A DNA stretch of 64,000 bases from Fictibacillus phosphorivorans (GTDB lineage Bacteria; Bacillota; Bacilli; Bacillales; Fictibacillaceae). How positions within the stretch are numbered: position 1 is the first letter of the stretch; each line of letters begins with the position of its first letter. The stretch lies in NCBI RefSeq assembly GCF_001629705.1, contig NZ_CP015378.1, forward strand, positions 2,356,001 to 2,420,000, given 5' to 3'. The notes below the pieces were generated by a model. It did not search any database, was not told where the DNA came from, and saw nothing but the letters and a program-made list of their open reading frames with translations. The position numbers and the translations under genes were made by a program. Of the stretch, positions 8,918 to 18,250 are shown piece after piece.

Positions 8918-9397
8918 ATGCAGATAAAAACTGGAGTTGAGCAATCGGTTTATGCGATTTTGCTGCTTACCTTTCTACCTAAGAAAGCTGTCTTACCTGG
9001 AGATGTTATCAGTTCTCAGCTCGGTAGCTCACCTACGTATTTTCAAAAGCTTCTACGCAAGCTAGTGAGTGCAGATATACTTGTATCAGTACCTGGAAGC
9101 AAAGGTGGATTTCGATTGAAGAAAAGACCAGAGGAAATCACGATCTATGACATATATGTAGCGATTGAAGGCAAGCAGTCACTATATTCATCAAGTGGTA
9201 TTTTTCAGGACCTGCTAAATATAAATGACAAGGATATTTGTTTACTATCAGACTTAATGGAAGAAGCCGAATCATCATGGCAGTCCATTTTAAAACGGCA
9301 AACCATTGCCATCCTAACAAATGAAATTCATAAAAAGTGTCCGAAAGAAAATCTGGAAAAACTCAAAATAACAGTAGAAGAAAAAATGGTGCTGTAG
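8918..9397 (+). CDS. Rrf2 family transcriptional regulator
   Basis: A 159-residue DNA-binding protein. The N-terminal winged helix is clear: GVEQSVYAILLLTFLP, a recognition region around SSPTYFQKLLRKLVSADIL, and the wing VPGSKGGFRLKKRPEEITIYD, all hallmarks of Rrf2/YwnA proteins. The three-cysteine Fe-S cluster of IscR/NsrR members is absent; only two scattered Cys remain, so it probably senses something other than an Fe-S cofactor state. The start follows AAAGGGGAT. The next gene begins 18 bases downstream, and the palindrome at 8867-8887 is its likely operator. Confidence 0.85.
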   Translation: MQIKTGVEQSVYAILLLTFLPKKAVLPGDVISSQLGSSPTYFQKLLRKLVSADILVSVPGSKGGFRLKKRPEEITIYDIYVAIEGKQSLYSSSGIFQDLLNINDKDICLLSDLMEEAESSWQSILKRQTIAILTNEIHKKCPKENLEKLKITVEEKMVL

Positions 9398-9415
9398 CAC
9401 ACAAAGGAGTTTATC

Positions 9416-9799
9416 ATGGAAAACTTAAATAGATATTTTGATTTATTCGATCAATCACGTACAAGCGAACAAGCATTCAGAGAATTAGTGAGCCTTTTTT
9501 CAGACGATATCGAATTTGTCTTAGATGGTCACAAAAAGCAAGGTATAGAAAACTGGAAGCTATTTGTGAAATTGGTGTTTAAAGAAAATGCTGATATTAA
9601 ACATATGTATGAAGGATGGAGAGCTGTTGAAGGAACAGATATGTTTGAAACACCTTGGGCAGTATGCGGCAAGCGTTCATCTGGTCATGTATTCACTCAA
9701 ACTGGTAAAGACATTGCAAAATTAAGTAAAGACGGAAAGATTAGATATTTAGAAAACGTACCAGATAACACGAATATGTTTGCTGCTTATAATGATTAA
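9416..9799 (+). CDS. NTF2-like (SnoaL-type) protein under Rrf2 control
   Basis: A 127-residue protein with the NTF2/SnoaL fold pattern (NRYFDLFDQSRTSEQAFRELVSLFSDDIEFVLDG, then alternating strands to KIRYLENVPDN). It starts 18 bases after the Rrf2 gene with an AAAGGAG ribosome site, so the two form an operon. The pairing suggests the regulator controls it in response to a small molecule or stress that this protein binds or converts. A terminator follows immediately. The specific role is unknown. Confidence 0.75.
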   Translation: MENLNRYFDLFDQSRTSEQAFRELVSLFSDDIEFVLDGHKKQGIENWKLFVKLVFKENADIKHMYEGWRAVEGTDMFETPWAVCGKRSSGHVFTQTGKDIAKLSKDGKIRYLENVPDNTNMFAAYND

Positions 9800-9811
9800 G
9801 CAAATAAAATG

Positions 9812-9845
9812 AAAAAGCCCTTCTGATTTAGGGCTTTTTTATTTT
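9812..9845. terminator. Bidirectional terminator
   Basis: AAAAAGCCC...GGGCTTTTTT forms a stem with T runs on both strands. It sits between the convergent genes 9416-9799 (plus) and 9858-10298 (minus) and can end both transcripts. Confidence 0.85.
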
Positions 9846-9857
9846 ATTTTTGTTATT

Positions 9858-10298
9858 TTATTTCAGATCGAACATACCTTTTCCCGTATGCATATCTATT
9901 GGCAAAGATGAATGTTCGTGTGTAATGACCCAAGACTCATTTACTTTCTTTAGGCCAAATGTAAAACGATTTGTCATTTGACGAAGTTTCTCACCAGATT
10001 CTTCACTATGTGCAACGAATGAAACAGCACAATGCACAAATGCAACATTCGTATTTTCCTCAATGGTTACTTCATCAAAAATTACTTTTAATATATTCCT
10101 ATCTTCACTCAAGCTATTAAACCACATTACCACATTCTCTCTCCATGAAGAAATACCCTTACACTCCCAGTTTCCCCAGCAGTCAAAGATATATACATCT
10201 ACAGCATAAGTCGATAAAAATTGATCAACATCTTTTTCATAAACCGAAGATTTGTAATTTTCGAGAACGTCCTGAACACTACTTACTCCAATTATCAT
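9858..10298 (-). CDS. NTF2-like (DUF4440/SnoaL-type) protein
   Basis: A 146-residue protein with the typical opening VQDVLENYKSSVYEKDVDQFLSTYAVDVYIFDCWG and closing strands ending in NESWVITHEHSSLP, matching NTF2-like proteins of the SnoaL/DUF4440 group (the ketosteroid-isomerase fold). An AAGGAGATG ribosome site lies before the ATG. It is convergent with another NTF2-like gene, with which it shares a terminator. The acidic and His residues lining the putative pocket do not identify a substrate. Confidence 0.75.
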   Translation of the reverse strand: MIIGVSSVQDVLENYKSSVYEKDVDQFLSTYAVDVYIFDCWGNWECKGISSWRENVVMWFNSLSEDRNILKVIFDEVTIEENTNVAFVHCAVSFVAHSEESGEKLRQMTNRFTFGLKKVNESWVITHEHSSLPIDMHTGKGMFDLK

Positions 10299-10391
10299 AA
10301 AAAAGCATCTCCTTCGTAAAAGTTCGGTCTTCGTCGTTCCATGTTATTTTGTATTATTAAGCCTAATTGATCTCTAAACCTACTAAATAAT

Positions 10392-10772
10392 TCATTGATC
10401 ATTCTTAATAAAATGAACAGGACGAACCTCAATACGCCATCCAAACTCTTCCCCTCTGGTTATTTGGGTTGTAGGATGAAGGGAAGCTAACTGAATCGCC
10501 TCATCCATGTTTTCTGCTTCAAATATAAATACGCTGCCAACGAGCTCCTTCGTCTCTGTAAACGGACCATCTGTTACGACTATCTCATCGTTTACTCGAC
10601 GCAAGCTTTTGACCTCTGATTCTAAACCAGCATCGAGCAGCACCTTTCCACTCTTATAAAAAGTCTCAACAACAGGTTGGCATTCATTCATAACTGCTTC
10701 AATCTCTGCCCTCGGGCGTGCATCCATTTTTTCAGGACTAAAATAGCCCATACATAAAAATATCATTTTCAT
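10392..10772 (-). CDS. YCII-related (DGPF-motif) protein
   Basis: A 126-residue protein with the family signature VTDGPFTETKELVGSVFIF (about residues 70-88) followed by the helix MDEAIQLASLHPTTQ, as in YCII/DGPF proteins often found next to ECF sigma factors or small stress operons. The N-terminus MKMIFLCMGYFSPEKMDA is also typical. No sigma factor is adjacent here. The members are ferredoxin-like-fold proteins of mostly unknown role. An AGGAG-type site precedes the start. Confidence 0.8.
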   Translation of the reverse strand: MKMIFLCMGYFSPEKMDARPRAEIEAVMNECQPVVETFYKSGKVLLDAGLESEVKSLRRVNDEIVVTDGPFTETKELVGSVFIFEAENMDEAIQLASLHPTTQITRGEEFGWRIEVRPVHFIKNDQ

Positions 10773-11225
10773 TTCTCCTTCATCTTTAAGATTTTTTATC
10801 TATAAATACAAATATCAATAAATCCTTAACGCTCATTGTTCTAAACTTTTTTAATCACTTCAATAAACAGTTACCATACTCCTTTAGGGAAATATGCTAT
10901 CTTAAGTTTTAATTCTTTATACCTAGAGTATGAATTGAAATATAATTTCACTTAAACATGTTTTATTTCCTTAGATCATTTAACCAATTGTTAAAAGTGA
11001 AATCTATCTTTAATTAATACCGTCCCTCCTTCTCTAGACATATAGACGATTTCATTACTGTTTGTTTTATATTCCTTAAAAATATTATAAAAAAGAAAAG
11101 TACTGGCAGATGCCGATACTTTTCTTAGAAATGTAATATTGAACTTTCTCTTCTTTATAAACAACGTCTTGTTGGACCTTTAGAGTCTCCTACCCTTGCT
11201 TCTACCTCATTGACTTTCTTTCAGC
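10773..11225. other. Intergenic region
   Basis: About 450 bases, strongly AT-rich and without a convincing ORF on either strand. The only clear structure is the terminator at 11085-11127. The part next to 10772 should carry the promoter of the YCII gene. Short start-plus-ribosome-site combinations (for example near 10880 on the minus strand) run into stops within a few codons. Confidence 0.5.
11085..11127 (-). terminator. Rho-independent terminator
   Basis: AAGAAAAGTA at 11093-11102 pairs with TACTTTTCTT at 11117-11126, with further pairing TGGCA/TGCC inside. On the minus strand it is followed by TTTTTATAATATTTTT. It ends the oxidoreductase transcript. Confidence 0.7.
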
Positions 11226-12218
11226 CTAACCCAATTCAGCTAGTATATGATCACAGAGTAGCATCGTACGAACATTATCACGTCCACTCGAAGATGCTTC
11301 TCTATCATTTTTACAACACTCTATAAAATGAGCCATTTCTCCAACAAAACCACGTAAATAAAGATCCCTGTAACCTCCAGACATGGGAGATGCAGAAGGT
11401 GTAAATACTGTATCGTTCTCTGCAAGTGATTTCCAAGGTAGTTGGTCAAAGTTCTGAGATTTATGCACAGTAAGTGTATGAACTTCATCTGCAATCGCAA
11501 ATCCGTTATCGAATGTTACTGCCACATTTTCGCTTTCCCTTGACCAAGCTGTCATTCCTGTAAAATAAAGGCTACCCACGACTCCATTTTCAAATTTTAA
11601 TGAAATACTCTGAGAGATAAATTCACTGTTACTGTTTTTAAAACCGGATATTTGAACAACTTCACCAAACAAAAAGCGAACTAGATCAACAATATGTATA
11701 GCAGCGAGCTTCATAAACTGCTCATCGTCTTTACAAAAAGGGGTGCTGTCTACAGCAAATCTTGCTTGAAAAGAGCGAGCTTGTCCAAGGTTACCACTAT
11801 TGATTAATTCTTTTAACTTCTGATAACAGGGCGCATAGCGTTTCATAAATCCTACCATTAATATGACCCCTGCTTCCTCAGCAGCATTCGCGATTTCCTC
11901 AGCTTCACCAGCATTCATTCCAAGAGGTTTATCTACATAAACATTTTTCCCCGCTCTAATACAGTCCATGACTAAAGAGATATGATCTTCAGGTTGTGCG
12001 ACTACTACAACGCCATCACACTCTTCGGAATTGAGCATAACTTTATAATCATCATAGGGAGTTCCATTGCTTCCGAAACGTCGAAGTGCATCTTTCGAAC
12101 GATTAAGATCTCTTGTAGAAATAGCTTGAATTTCCGCTCCAGCTTCAAGAACAGAAGGGTAAATATTTGTGGATGCATGGAATCCCGCACCTATAAAACA
12201 AAGGTTAGCTTTCTTCAC
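11226..12218 (-). CDS. Gfo/Idh/MocA family oxidoreductase
   Basis: A 330-residue NAD(P)-dependent dehydrogenase. The N-terminal Rossmann fold shows CFIGAGFHAS (about residues 7-16). The family motif appears as VYVDKPLG (EKP in most members), carrying the catalytic Lys near residue 97. The C-terminal half has AAIHIVDLVRFLFGE with the His and Asp expected near the active site. Substrates of this family are sugars or cyclitols; none can be fixed here. It is a single-gene unit with its own terminator. Confidence 0.85.
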   Translation of the reverse strand: MKKANLCFIGAGFHASTNIYPSVLEAGAEIQAISTRDLNRSKDALRRFGSNGTPYDDYKVMLNSEECDGVVVVAQPEDHISLVMDCIRAGKNVYVDKPLGMNAGEAEEIANAAEEAGVILMVGFMKRYAPCYQKLKELINSGNLGQARSFQARFAVDSTPFCKDDEQFMKLAAIHIVDLVRFLFGEVVQISGFKNSNSEFISQSISLKFENGVVGSLYFTGMTAWSRESENVAVTFDNGFAIADEVHTLTVHKSQNFDQLPWKSLAENDTVFTPSASPMSGGYRDLYLRGFVGEMAHFIECCKNDREASSSGRDNVRTMLLCDHILAELG

Positions 12219-12368
12219 TTTTCTTACTCCTCTTTATTCAAATTTTTATGAGTGTGATCTTACCATAATAGGATTATTCGGCTTAAAGCAGGCTGTGCTC
12301 ATGGGAATTATATGAAATAAAAAACAATAAACTAACTATTTGTGAAGTATGCAGATATCGTAAACAAA

Positions 12369-12815
12369 TTATAAATTCTTCTTTATAACGACCCTATTCT
12401 CATTTATGGTGTAGTTATTTTTGAGATAAAATGCTTCTGCAAGCCCCCCGTTAGCTGTTAATAAATATAGACTTGAAATGTCTCTTTTCTTTAATTCACC
12501 TTCTAAATACAGAAGCAATTTCGAACCGTAACCTTTTCCTTGGATTTGATTACTAATACAAAATTCAGCCAAATAAAAAGTGAATCCTCCATACGATTGT
12601 TTACTATTTCCGGCAATGAATCCAATTAAAGCATCATTATCATATAATAAATAGCCAAGAGATTTAGGTGTATGCATTAAATCCATTAGTCTTTCTTTAG
12701 CAGTTCGATCTGTCCAGGTCTCATTCCAAGGTTCTTTGTTAAAAACATTGATATATAATTCAACACATTGTTCTATTCTATCAAATGTCATTGGTACAAT
12801 TGTTTCAGCCATCAT
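12369..12815 (-). CDS. GNAT family N-acetyltransferase
   Basis: A 148-residue acetyl-CoA-dependent transferase. The acetyl-CoA loop is QIQGKGYGSKLL (about residues 91-102), preceded by the strand FYLAEFCI and followed by the helix YLEGELKKR and SLYLLTANGGLAEAFYLKNNY, the motif B region. The opening resembles aminoglycoside 6'-N-acetyltransferase-like proteins, but so do many GNATs with other substrates. It lies downstream of the methionyl-tRNA synthetase with an 80-base gap and might be read through from the T-box leader. Confidence 0.85.
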   Translation of the reverse strand: MMAETIVPMTFDRIEQCVELYINVFNKEPWNETWTDRTAKERLMDLMHTPKSLGYLLYDNDALIGFIAGNSKQSYGGFTFYLAEFCISNQIQGKGYGSKLLLYLEGELKKRDISSLYLLTANGGLAEAFYLKNNYTINENRVVIKKNL

Positions 12816-12894
12816 ATTCTCCCTTATTTGTCTATATGTTCATCTCATAACCAAGCTGTGTGAACAGAATACCTTGTCATTTTTAACAAACATT

Positions 12895-14526
12895 TTAAAT
12901 TCTTTCATTTAATCTATGTATTTCTTCTTGAATGTTTTTTACATCGATTCTATTAAAGAGTGGTTGAATGTTTTTAAGTGAAATAGAAGATATGTCAATC
13001 TCCTTCCATGTAAATTCATTTAATCCCAACATTTCTTTAACCTTTTTACTTGAAAAAGGAAGAAAAGGATGAAGCAATTGTGCAAGATTCGAAATGATAT
13101 AGATACAATTTGCCATTGTATCATCGCATAAAGATCGCTCTTCGTTTATTTGAATCCAAGGTTTCTGCTCATCAAAATATTTATTCGCAAATCTTACAAA
13201 GTCAAAAATATTCTCTATAGTTTTTTTAAATTGTCCGTCGGTAATCAACAAAGCCGCTTTATTATAGAGTCTATTTACTCTTCCTTGTAGTTCTATATTT
13301 ATCTTACCACTTGGTGTTTTTCCATCATAAGACTTTTGGATAAACTTTAAAGTACGATTAACAAAGTTCCCATAGGCACCAAGTAATTCGCTGTTATGAC
13401 TATATACAAATTCACGCCAAGAAAAATTTGTATCCCGGTTTTCAGGTGCATTGATTGTTAGAAAATAGCGTATAGAATCAGCGTCGTATCTCTCTAACAT
13501 GTAGGGAGCCCATACTGCCCAATTTTGACTAGTGGAAAGTTTCCGGTTTTCAAGCGTTAAATACTCATTTGATATGATACGTGTGGGTAAAGTAGAATTA
13601 CCGATACCCATTAGAATTGACGGCCAAACGATCGTATGAAAGGGGATATTATCCTTCCCATGAACATAATAAGAGATGGTGTCACCGTTCCACCAATCTT
13701 CAAGGTTTTCATTATTTTGATTAGCCCATTCCTTACTGGCAGTTAAATAACCAGCAACGGCTTCAATCCATACATAAATTTTTTTACCTTCAAATCCCGC
13801 TAGAGGAACATCAACACCATTTGGCAGATCCCGTGTAACGGCTCGGTCAGGAACACCTTCATTTAAATATCTAGTGGTTAAAGAAATCGCGTTTTTACGC
13901 CATCTATTTTCCTTCTCCGCTCTTATTACCCATGATTCTAATTTTGACTGAAACTGACTAAACGAGAAATAAAAATGCTCCGTTTCTTTAATGGTAGGCT
14001 CATTCCCACAGATCTTACAACGCTTATCGATTAAGTCAAGTGGATCTAAAATAGCGGAACAATGATCACATTGATCTCCCCTGGCTTTCTCACCACAATT
14101 CGGACATGTTCCCTCGACAAAACGATCAGGTAGAAATTGATGATCTGTTTCACAAAAAGCTTGCTCACTCGTCTTTTTATACAGATAGCCATTATCAAGG
14201 AGTTTTAAAAATATGGCCTGTACTGACTTGTGATGATGTTCAGCATCTGTACGCGTATATAAATCGTATGAGAAACCCAGCTTTTCAAAACATGCAACAA
14301 ATTCTTCGTGATAACGATTTGCTAATGCTTCAATGGTTGTATTTTCTTGATTTGCGCGAATCGATATGGGTGTCCCATTACAATCACTTCCAGAAACATA
14401 AAGCACTTTTTCTCCTTTTTGTCTGTAAAACCTTGCTAAAATATCTCCTGGTAATAAAGCTGCAATATGCCCTAAGTGCAGTGATCCATTAGCATATGGC
14501 CATGCACCTCCAATAAAAACGGTCAT
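12895..14526 (-). CDS. metG: Methionyl-tRNA synthetase, short form, T-box regulated
   Basis: A class I synthetase charging tRNA-Met. The ATG at 14526 is chosen (543 residues) because it follows AGAAGGAGG and opens with [20 protein letters not shown], including the HIGH-type HLGH; the longer open frame reads through the leader terminator. Zinc knuckles CPNC...CDHC and CKIC follow at about residues 140-180. The KMSKS loop is the variant RKLSTS. The anticodon-binding helical domain ([22 protein letters not shown]) is present, but the C-terminal EMAP/tRNA-binding domain of Bacillus-type MetS (about 660 residues) is missing. This fits a second, accessory MetRS; some such copies tolerate MetRS inhibitors. 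The resistance role is inferred. Confidence 0.9.
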   Translation of the reverse strand: MTVFIGGAWPYANGSLHLGHIAALLPGDILARFYRQKGEKVLYVSGSDCNGTPISIRANQENTTIEALANRYHEEFVACFEKLGFSYDLYTRTDAEHHHKSVQAIFLKLLDNGYLYKKTSEQAFCETDHQFLPDRFVEGTCPNCGEKARGDQCDHCSAILDPLDLIDKRCKICGNEPTIKETEHFYFSFSQFQSKLESWVIRAEKENRWRKNAISLTTRYLNEGVPDRAVTRDLPNGVDVPLAGFEGKKIYVWIEAVAGYLTASKEWANQNNENLEDWWNGDTISYYVHGKDNIPFHTIVWPSILMGIGNSTLPTRIISNEYLTLENRKLSTSQNWAVWAPYMLERYDADSIRYFLTINAPENRDTNFSWREFVYSHNSELLGAYGNFVNRTLKFIQKSYDGKTPSGKINIELQGRVNRLYNKAALLITDGQFKKTIENIFDFVRFANKYFDEQKPWIQINEERSLCDDTMANCIYIISNLAQLLHPFLPFSSKKVKEMLGLNEFTWKEIDISSISLKNIQPLFNRIDVKNIQEEIHRLNERI

Positions 14527-14850
14527 AATTATTCCTCCTTCTATTAAAAAAACCTCGTCCATAGACATATTTGCCTAAGGACGAGGTTTATCTCGTGTTA
14601 CCACCTTAATTTACCAATAACTCACATTATTAGCCTCAAAAAGTACGGAGTAAATGAAACACTCTTATACTTTGACATTTATAACGAGTGCCAAATCTCG
14701 TCAAAGTCTAAATCATTATTGAAGTCGACTTTGCTGCTCAAAGACCATTTTCAATCAACTATTTTCTGCTTCTTTTCAGCTAACGAAGCTCTCTGTAAGA
14801 AAATGAGGGTTGACTTACTTTCCTTATCATCGCGTTTAGTAAATGTTTTT
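14527..14850 (-). promoter_or_regulatory. T-box riboswitch leader, methionine specifier
   Basis: The minus-strand leader of metG shows the main T-box landmarks. Stem I has AGTA-type and AGAGAGCTTCGTTAGCTG elements; a probable specifier loop GAAAATGGTC carries ATG (14748-14746), matching Met. The T-box sequence AAGGTGGTAACACGAG lies at 14607-14592. A terminator stem GGACGAGGTT / AACCTCGTCC with a run of seven T ends at 14545. Uncharged tRNA-Met should stabilise the antiterminator and switch on metG. The whole leader lies between this synthetase and the convergently placed end of the kinase gene upstream. Confidence 0.9.
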
Positions 14851-14907
14851 ACTAATTATTACATATGTTAAAAGAATTGAAAAGCGTTTTAATTCTGACA
14901 GTATTTT

Positions 14908-15768
14908 TTATCGATACTCTTTAATTCCGTTTTCAAATGCAACATTATCGTTATTTTTTAAACCATGCAATGCTTCTTGTATAGCAAATGTACGCTTATA
15001 AAATGTAACACGCTTAGCTATTTCTGATCCGTTTGGATAAAGGCCGATACACTTGTTATAGAAATCCAAACCGTAACTTGATAGTATTCCTGCAAAATCA
15101 TATGCGGGATCACCAATACCAGAACCACCAAAGTCTATTATTCCTGAAATTTCACATTTTTTAGGGTTCCATAAGATATTCGATGCTCCGAAATCTCCAT
15201 GTATAAGAGTTGTTTTTATGGGTTCTTTATGAGTAAGAAATGCCTCAAATGAATAAGAAATCTCCTTTTGAGATTTCTTATTCATAAACTGAAAAAGCTT
15301 GTCCTGTATCTTATGAAATAGTTCGTTCATGTCTTCATATGGGTTATTATCTATTAAGTTTAGAGACATAACCAACGTTTTTTTCGATACGGAATGAATC
15401 TCAATTAGAAAAGTTACGAGTTGTTTTGCAAGTTTCATTGAATCCACATGATTCATTTTTAAATGTTCATTCCAAAAAGGTTCACCGTCAATCAAACGAT
15501 ATCCAGTAAATACTTTACCAGGTTCATTTAATTCAAATGACTCGTATTCTGGGTATGGAATTGGGATTGATATTATATCCCTGATATGATCTAAGATTTG
15601 AACTTCTTCTTTTAATCTTACAATTCCTTTTTCGTACTTAGGGAATCTGAATACGAGAGAATTGTTGATTATTATTACATCGTTATTTTGGCCAATATCA
15701 TTAGCATAAACATTCTCAATGATAAGTTTAGGATAGACTTCTTTAATTCGTTTAATATAATGATTCAT
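14908..15768 (-). CDS. Aminoglycoside phosphotransferase-family kinase
   Basis: A 286-residue protein of the APH/choline kinase fold, resembling APH(2'')-like enzymes. The Brenner motif is LIHGDFGASNILW (about residues 190-202) with catalytic Asp and metal-binding Asn, and the DFG-like motif is IIDFGGSGIGDPAYDFA (about 212-228). The N-lobe has the ATP-clamping Lys region RFPKYEKG. APH family members phosphorylate aminoglycosides, macrolides or ordinary metabolites, so a resistance role is possible but not shown. It is separated from metG by the T-box leader and has its own start region. Confidence 0.8.
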   Translation of the reverse strand: MNHYIKRIKEVYPKLIIENVYANDIGQNNDVIIINNSLVFRFPKYEKGIVRLKEEVQILDHIRDIISIPIPYPEYESFELNEPGKVFTGYRLIDGEPFWNEHLKMNHVDSMKLAKQLVTFLIEIHSVSKKTLVMSLNLIDNNPYEDMNELFHKIQDKLFQFMNKKSQKEISYSFEAFLTHKEPIKTTLIHGDFGASNILWNPKKCEISGIIDFGGSGIGDPAYDFAGILSSYGLDFYNKCIGLYPNGSEIAKRVTFYKRTFAIQEALHGLKNNDNVAFENGIKEYR

Positions 15769-15840
15769 GCATTTACTCCTTGTAATCCTATATCAAAAGG
15801 TAATTGTTTTATACTGTCATTTGTTTATAATGGAATTCAA

Positions 15841-15874
15841 TAAAAAGAGCACTTCTCCTTCTTGAAGAAATGCT
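15841..15874 (-). terminator. Rho-independent terminator (dispersed hairpin type)
   Basis: AGCACTTCTCC...GAAGAAATGCT forms a stem followed on the minus strand by CTTTTTATTG. It ends the lipoprotein gene transcript. The hairpin resembles those at 26482, 53393 and 58390. Confidence 0.8.
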
Positions 15875-15927
15875 AGAAATTGTTAAATTATGTATGTTTT
15901 AATTTATCATAAAGAATAGTTTCATTC

Positions 15928-16452
15928 CTATTTGAGGTCCATAACTAAAATGTCAAAGAGTTCATTGTCTATATAGACCAAAAAAGCCCACTTCCCCGAT
16001 TCGTTTAGCAGTACATTTGATGGTATATGTGAATCAGCACCATTCACTTCACTTCCTAATCCATCTTTAGTCCAATAATTTTTTTTGGAATCTACATCGT
16101 ATAAAACTGGACTTACAGTTGAAGATTTTTTGTTGTATCCAACAATCATTAACTTACCCTCTTTGATGCCCCAAAAATGCCACATCCACTTATCTATTTT
16201 TTTCGCTTTTAGTTCGGGAGCTATAATTCCAATTTTTAACTTGTTTCCAACCATATCACTTCGTGTTCCAGTGTTAAATGAAGTGGCAGTATTGTTCCAA
16301 TCAATGCTTTGTATATCAGATTCATTAACAGTATTGGAGATTTCTAAAGGTAACGCTGTTTCTTTATTCACTTCTTTTTTACTAACTTCTTCCGATGTAC
16401 ACCCCATCAAAAATGCAATCGCAAGAATGAAGAAAGAGATACTTCCTTTCAT
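15928..16452 (-). CDS. Lipoprotein, DUF4871-like
   Basis: Start at the ATG at 16452, which follows GAAGGGGGAAC; the longer open frame upstream overlaps the neighbouring GNAT gene and is unlikely. The 174-residue product begins with a signal peptide and lipobox LMGC (Cys about residue 17), so it is a membrane-tethered lipoprotein. The mature part has a Trp-rich core (KIDKWMWHFWGIKEGKLMIVGYNK) reminiscent of DUF4871 proteins. The function is unknown. A hairpin terminator follows. The family call is moderate. Confidence 0.65.
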   Translation of the reverse strand: MKGSISFFILAIAFLMGCTSEEVSKKEVNKETALPLEISNTVNESDIQSIDWNNTATSFNTGTRSDMVGNKLKIGIIAPELKAKKIDKWMWHFWGIKEGKLMIVGYNKKSSTVSPVLYDVDSKKNYWTKDGLGSEVNGADSHIPSNVLLNESGKWAFLVYIDNELFDILVMDLK

Positions 16453-16474
16453 AACCAGTTCCCCCTTCTTATCA

Positions 16475-17038
16475 TTACATTTTAAGATAATCCTCTTGAA
16501 GAAGCCCATAGACAGCACAATCCTTATAATGATTCTTGGCGTTGCGAATCATATGTTTAATCGTTCCTTCTTGCTTCATTCCAACTTTCTCCATAATCCT
16601 TCCTGAGGCTGGGTTGTCAGTATTATGAGCTGCAGAAATTTTATGGATATTCATATCCCTAAATCCAAATTCAATGACAGTTTTCAACGCTTCAGTTCCA
16701 TACCCTTTGTTCCACCATTGATAGCCCATTAAATAACCCACTTCACAATTTTCAGTTACCTGATCAAAATTGAATAAATCAATGGCTCCAATCAACTTAC
16801 CGTTTTCTTTCAGTTCCATACCCCAATAACAAAATTCTTGAGAATCATAGTTACTTACGACTTCTTTTACTCTCTCGACTGTTTCAGATAGAGACTTGTG
16901 TGCTCCTTTAATTAAGTTATCCATTACACGATCGTCTGAAAGCCAATGGTCAAAAATACTTTCCGCATCTTCAAGTACGATTCTTCTTAAAATTAATCGA
17001 TCCGTTTCTAATGTTGGTGTTCCTAAAAAATTGATCAC
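16475..17038 (-). CDS. GNAT family N-acetyltransferase (RimJ/RimL type)
   Basis: A 187-residue acetyltransferase of the RimJ/RimL/Acetyltransf_3 group: N-terminal TDRLILRRIVLEDAESIFDHWLSD, the acetyl-CoA region WWNKGYGTEALKTVIEFGF (about residues 108-126) and the C-terminal signature NIHKISAAHNTDNPASGRIMEKVGM. It is a clear paralogue of the protein encoded at 29001-29561, sharing long identical stretches. Members acetylate ribosomal protein N-termini or antibiotics; the acceptor is unknown. It directly precedes the lipoprotein gene by 22 bases, so they may be co-transcribed. Confidence 0.88.
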   Translation of the reverse strand: MINFLGTPTLETDRLILRRIVLEDAESIFDHWLSDDRVMDNLIKGAHKSLSETVERVKEVVSNYDSQEFCYWGMELKENGKLIGAIDLFNFDQVTENCEVGYLMGYQWWNKGYGTEALKTVIEFGFRDMNIHKISAAHNTDNPASGRIMEKVGMKQEGTIKHMIRNAKNHYKDCAVYGLLQEDYLKM

Positions 17039-17172
17039 GTTCTCACCTTACCTAATCTTATGTAATTATCTCATACGATTGCTGAATAGGTTAATAAGTT
17101 CAAGATGCACATATTCAAATCCTTTCTTATTCCACAATCCGGCTCAAAAATGAGAAAGTTTACCCTTTACCA

Positions 17173-17210
17173 TAAAAAACACACTGTTTATTTGAGAATA
17201 ACAGTGTGTT
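17173..17210 (-). terminator. Rho-independent terminator
   Basis: AACACACTGTT (17178-17188) pairs with AACAGTGTGTT (17200-17210). On the minus strand it is followed by TTTTTTATGG. It terminates the methionine aminopeptidase transcript. Confidence 0.85.
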
Positions 17211-17287
17211 GATCGTCCATATATAGTTGTAAGTTAACATTTTAGAAAATCTTAAAATCATTTGGATTTAGAACTTCATTGCTTGAA

Positions 17288-18040
<753 letters not shown>

Positions 18041-18174
18041 TTATTATTTTTTTTCATTATTCACTACATATTATTTATAGTAACTCTACTTTCTCAAAAA
18101 ATTATACTCATGTAAAATAATTGCTACTAGATCATTGACAGTTTCTATATTAAAAAATGACTAGAAGTAGCAAG

Positions 18175-18225
18175 TTGACGATAGTCTAATTAGACTCTAT
18201 TATAGTATACAAGTCTAATTAGACT
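18175..18225 (+). promoter_or_regulatory. Promoter with two identical palindromic operators (PadR-type control)
   Basis: TTGACG (18175-18180) and TATTAT (18198-18203) form a strong sigma-A type promoter with exactly 17 bp between them. The perfect palindrome AGTCTAATTAGACT sits inside the spacer (18183-18196) and again at 18212-18225, just after the expected start point; the centres are 29 bp apart. The next genes encode an esterase and a PadR regulator, so repression by that PadR is the natural reading. Confidence 0.85.
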
Positions 18226-18250
18226 ATTTAAGTAAAGGAATGAAGATGAA

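Noticed and set aside
11982-12251. Plus-strand ORF antisense to the oxidoreductase
   Set aside because: Shadow of the conserved Gfo/Idh gene; no start signal.
14527-14568. Extra 14 codons ([14 protein letters not shown]) upstream of metG
   Set aside because: They translate the T-box terminator stem; the correct start is the ATG at 14526 behind the ribosome site.
16085-16606. Plus-strand 173-codon ORF across the lipoprotein and GNAT genes
   Set aside because: Antisense to two genes with clear motifs and ribosome sites.
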